Below are positions 62,780 to 64,000 of a stretch of DNA of 64,000 bases, piece after piece. The translations under genes and the position numbers were made by a program. Source of the DNA: Micromonospora orduensis (GTDB taxonomy: Bacteria > Actinomycetota > Actinomycetes > Mycobacteriales > Micromonosporaceae); NCBI RefSeq assembly GCF_006228125.1, contig NZ_VDFY01000106.1:1-64000 (forward strand), in the 5' to 3' direction. Under the pieces are notes generated by a model. That model was not told the origin of the DNA. It made no database searches and saw only the letters and a program-made list of their open reading frames with translations. Each line of letters opens with the position of its first letter. Position 1 is the stretch's first letter.

Positions 62780-64000
62780 TCAGGCGGTCGGCGTGGGGGT
62801 GGGCGTGAGCGCCCCGTCCGGCGTCGGCGAGGTGTCCGGGTCGGCCGGCGGCTCGTACGGCAGGGCGCTGCCCTTGACGTACTCGTCCCAGCTCATGTTC
62901 CAGTCGGTCCAGCCGTTGCCGTTCTGGAGCTTGCGCTCGGTGCCCTTGACCGTGATCGGGTCACCGATCTGGGTGTTCTTGAACAGCCAGTCGCCGTTGG
63001 CCATCGACACGTTCACGCAGCCGTGCGAGACGTTCACGCTGCCCTGCTGGCCCTCGGACCAGGGCGCCGCGTGGATGAACTCGCCGCCCCAGGTGAGGCG
63101 TTGCGCGAAGTCAATCTTGGTGCGGTAGCCGTCCTCCGGGCCCAGCTCCTCGAACGTGTCGAAGACCGTCTTGCGCAGCTTCTCGATCACGACCATGGTC
63201 CCGCTCGACGACGGTGTGCTCTTCTTGCCGAGGCTGACCGGGATCGTCTTGATCACGGCGCCGTTGCGGGTCACCGTCATCCGCTTGGTCTTGTTGTCCA
63301 CAGTCATGACGACCGCGGCGCCGATCTTGATGTCCACGGAGAGGTCGGCGCGGCCGTACCAGCCCGCACCCATCGGCAGACCGCCGGCCTGCACCCGGTA
63401 CGAGACCTTGCTACCGGTCTTCCAGAACTCCTTCGGCCGGTACCGGACCTCGGTGGGGCTGACCCAGTGCCAGATGCCCTCCTGGGCCGGCGTGGAGGTC
63501 ACAGTCATCCGGCGCTGCACGTCGTCGCGGTAGTCCTCCGGGATGGCCCGGTCGAACTTCACGATCAGCGGCATTCCGACGCCGACGACCTGGTTGTCGC
63601 CGAGGAAGCTGCTCACCCGGATCTGCTTGCCGGGCTTGGCCATGGTGGTGAAGGTGCTGGTCGCGGTGGCGGGGCGCCCGTCGTCTCCGGTGGCGGTCAC
63701 GATGGCGGTGTAGCTGGTGCCGTACTCCAGCGCGCCGGCCGGGAGCCAGGTCTTGCCGTCCGCGGCGAGCTTGCCCTCGACGGCCTTGCCGGCCGCGTCC
63801 TTGAGTTCGACTGTCGTCTCCTCGGCGTCCTTCGTGGTGAAGGTGATGCCGGTGGACGCCGGTACGTCCTTGGCGTCGGCCGCCGGTTCGCTGATGGTCG
63901 CCGCGGCCTTGGGGGCCGGGCTCTCGCCGCCGCCCTGCCACGAGGACGGCTTGCCGCCGCCGTCGGTGCAGGCGGAGGTCAAGGCCAGCGCCACGGCGAG
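62780..64000 (-). CDS. L,D-transpeptidase lipoprotein, N-terminus beyond window
   Basis: The frame is open to the right edge, where it reads LAVALALTSACTDGGG, the lipobox end of a lipoprotein signal; the true start is outside. Two Ig-like domains follow (about 35-115 and 120-245), then the YkuD catalytic domain with the active-site motif SVNVSHGCVNVS (His, Cys) and FIHAAPWSEGQQ. The tail is Pro/Thr-rich (PTPDGALTPTPTPTA). It forms 3-3 peptidoglycan cross-links in the outer leaflet space, like LdtMt2. Confidence 0.95.
   Translation of the reverse strand, partial: LAVALALTSACTDGGGKPSSWQGGGESPAPKAAATISEPAADAKDVPASTGITFTTKDAEETTVELKDAAGKAVEGKLAADGKTWLPAGALEYGTSYTAIVTATGDDGRPATATSTFTTMAKPGKQIRVSSFLGDNQVVGVGMPLIVKFDRAIPEDYRDDVQRRMTVTSTPAQEGIWHWVSPTEVRYRPKEFWKTGSKVSYRVQAGGLPMGAGWYGRADLSVDIKIGAAVVMTVDNKTKRMTVTRNGAVIKTIPVSLGKKSTPSSSGTMVVIEKLRKTVFDTFEELGPEDGYRTKIDFAQRLTWGGEFIHAAPWSEGQQGSVNVSHGCVNVSMANGDWLFKNTQIGDPITVKGTERKLQNGNGWTDWNMSWDEYVKGSALPYEPPADPDTSPTPDGALTPTPTPTA

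Overview
The window is high-GC actinobacterial DNA, and gene content and protein style fit Micromonospora or a close Micromonosporaceae relative. The evidence is the GC-rich third codon positions, frequent GTG starts, secreted plant-polymer hydrolases (pectate lyase, GH12 cellulase with CBM2, expansin-like protein), a CebR-type operator, and a clpS-mec-cysO-cysM-PDE-rph-rdgB block resembling the mycobacterial Rv1331-Rv1341 order. No plasmid, prophage, IS element or CRISPR array was seen. Most of the window looks like chromosomal core with accessory insertions.

Layout. 1-5.7 kb: truncated PL3 pectate lyase, thrC with a degenerate LigD-like gene, an aldo/keto reductase, an amidase whose signal peptide sits in a separate overlapping frame, and an orphan small protein. 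5.7-10.2 kb: GH12 cellulase, FAD monooxygenase, ctaD. 10.2-10.7 kb: repeat-rich non-coding stretch. 10.7-16.6 kb: MFS transporter, pncA, pncB and a large LuxR/LAL regulator on the minus strand. 16.8-25.9 kb, plus strand: a P-loop-less GTPase-like protein, clpS, DUF2017, mec, cysO, cysM, an MBL-fold phosphodiesterase homologue, two GT4 glycosyltransferases, rph, rdgB. 25.9-33.8 kb, minus strand: a compact histidine-utilisation operon (hutU, an M20 amidohydrolase, hutF, hutI, hutH) behind an RpiR regulator. 33.9-35.2 kb: a membrane-anchored proline-rich protein. 35.2-46.5 kb, minus strand: a Wzx/Wzy-type exopolysaccharide locus with an LCP ligase and initiating sugar transferase. 46.6-49.9 kb: methyltransferase, MOSC protein, expansin-like protein, GNAT. 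49.98-50.42 kb: an unusual 74-nt class I tRNA with anticodon UAG, abutting a decayed HNH endonuclease gene. 50.4-53.8 kb: bcp and a cbiMNQO cobalt/nickel ECF transporter behind a long perfect palindrome. 53.8-59.4 kb: a membrane/DsbA/MauE/ECF-sigma set divergent from CopCD and YcnI copper proteins. 59.5-64 kb: a membrane protein, a GT87 enzyme, orn, tRNA-His and a truncated L,D-transpeptidase.

How the genes work together. Cysteine synthesis through the CysO-thiocarboxylate route (mec, cysO, cysM) is complete apart from the activating MoeZ-type enzyme. Histidine is degraded to formylglutamate by the Hut enzymes, with no HutG; the embedded M20 hydrolase is the natural candidate for the last step. 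PncB and PncA salvage nicotinamide. The EPS locus can start, extend, flip, polymerise and wall-attach a glycan. CbiMNQO and CopCD/YcnI handle Co/Ni and Cu.

Best candidates for something new: the HNH remnant plus class I UAG tRNA, a CysO homologue with 18 residues after the di-glycine, the LigD-like protein lacking ligase catalytic residues, and the amidase/signal-peptide split. All functional calls come from motif recognition by eye; no database search was possible.
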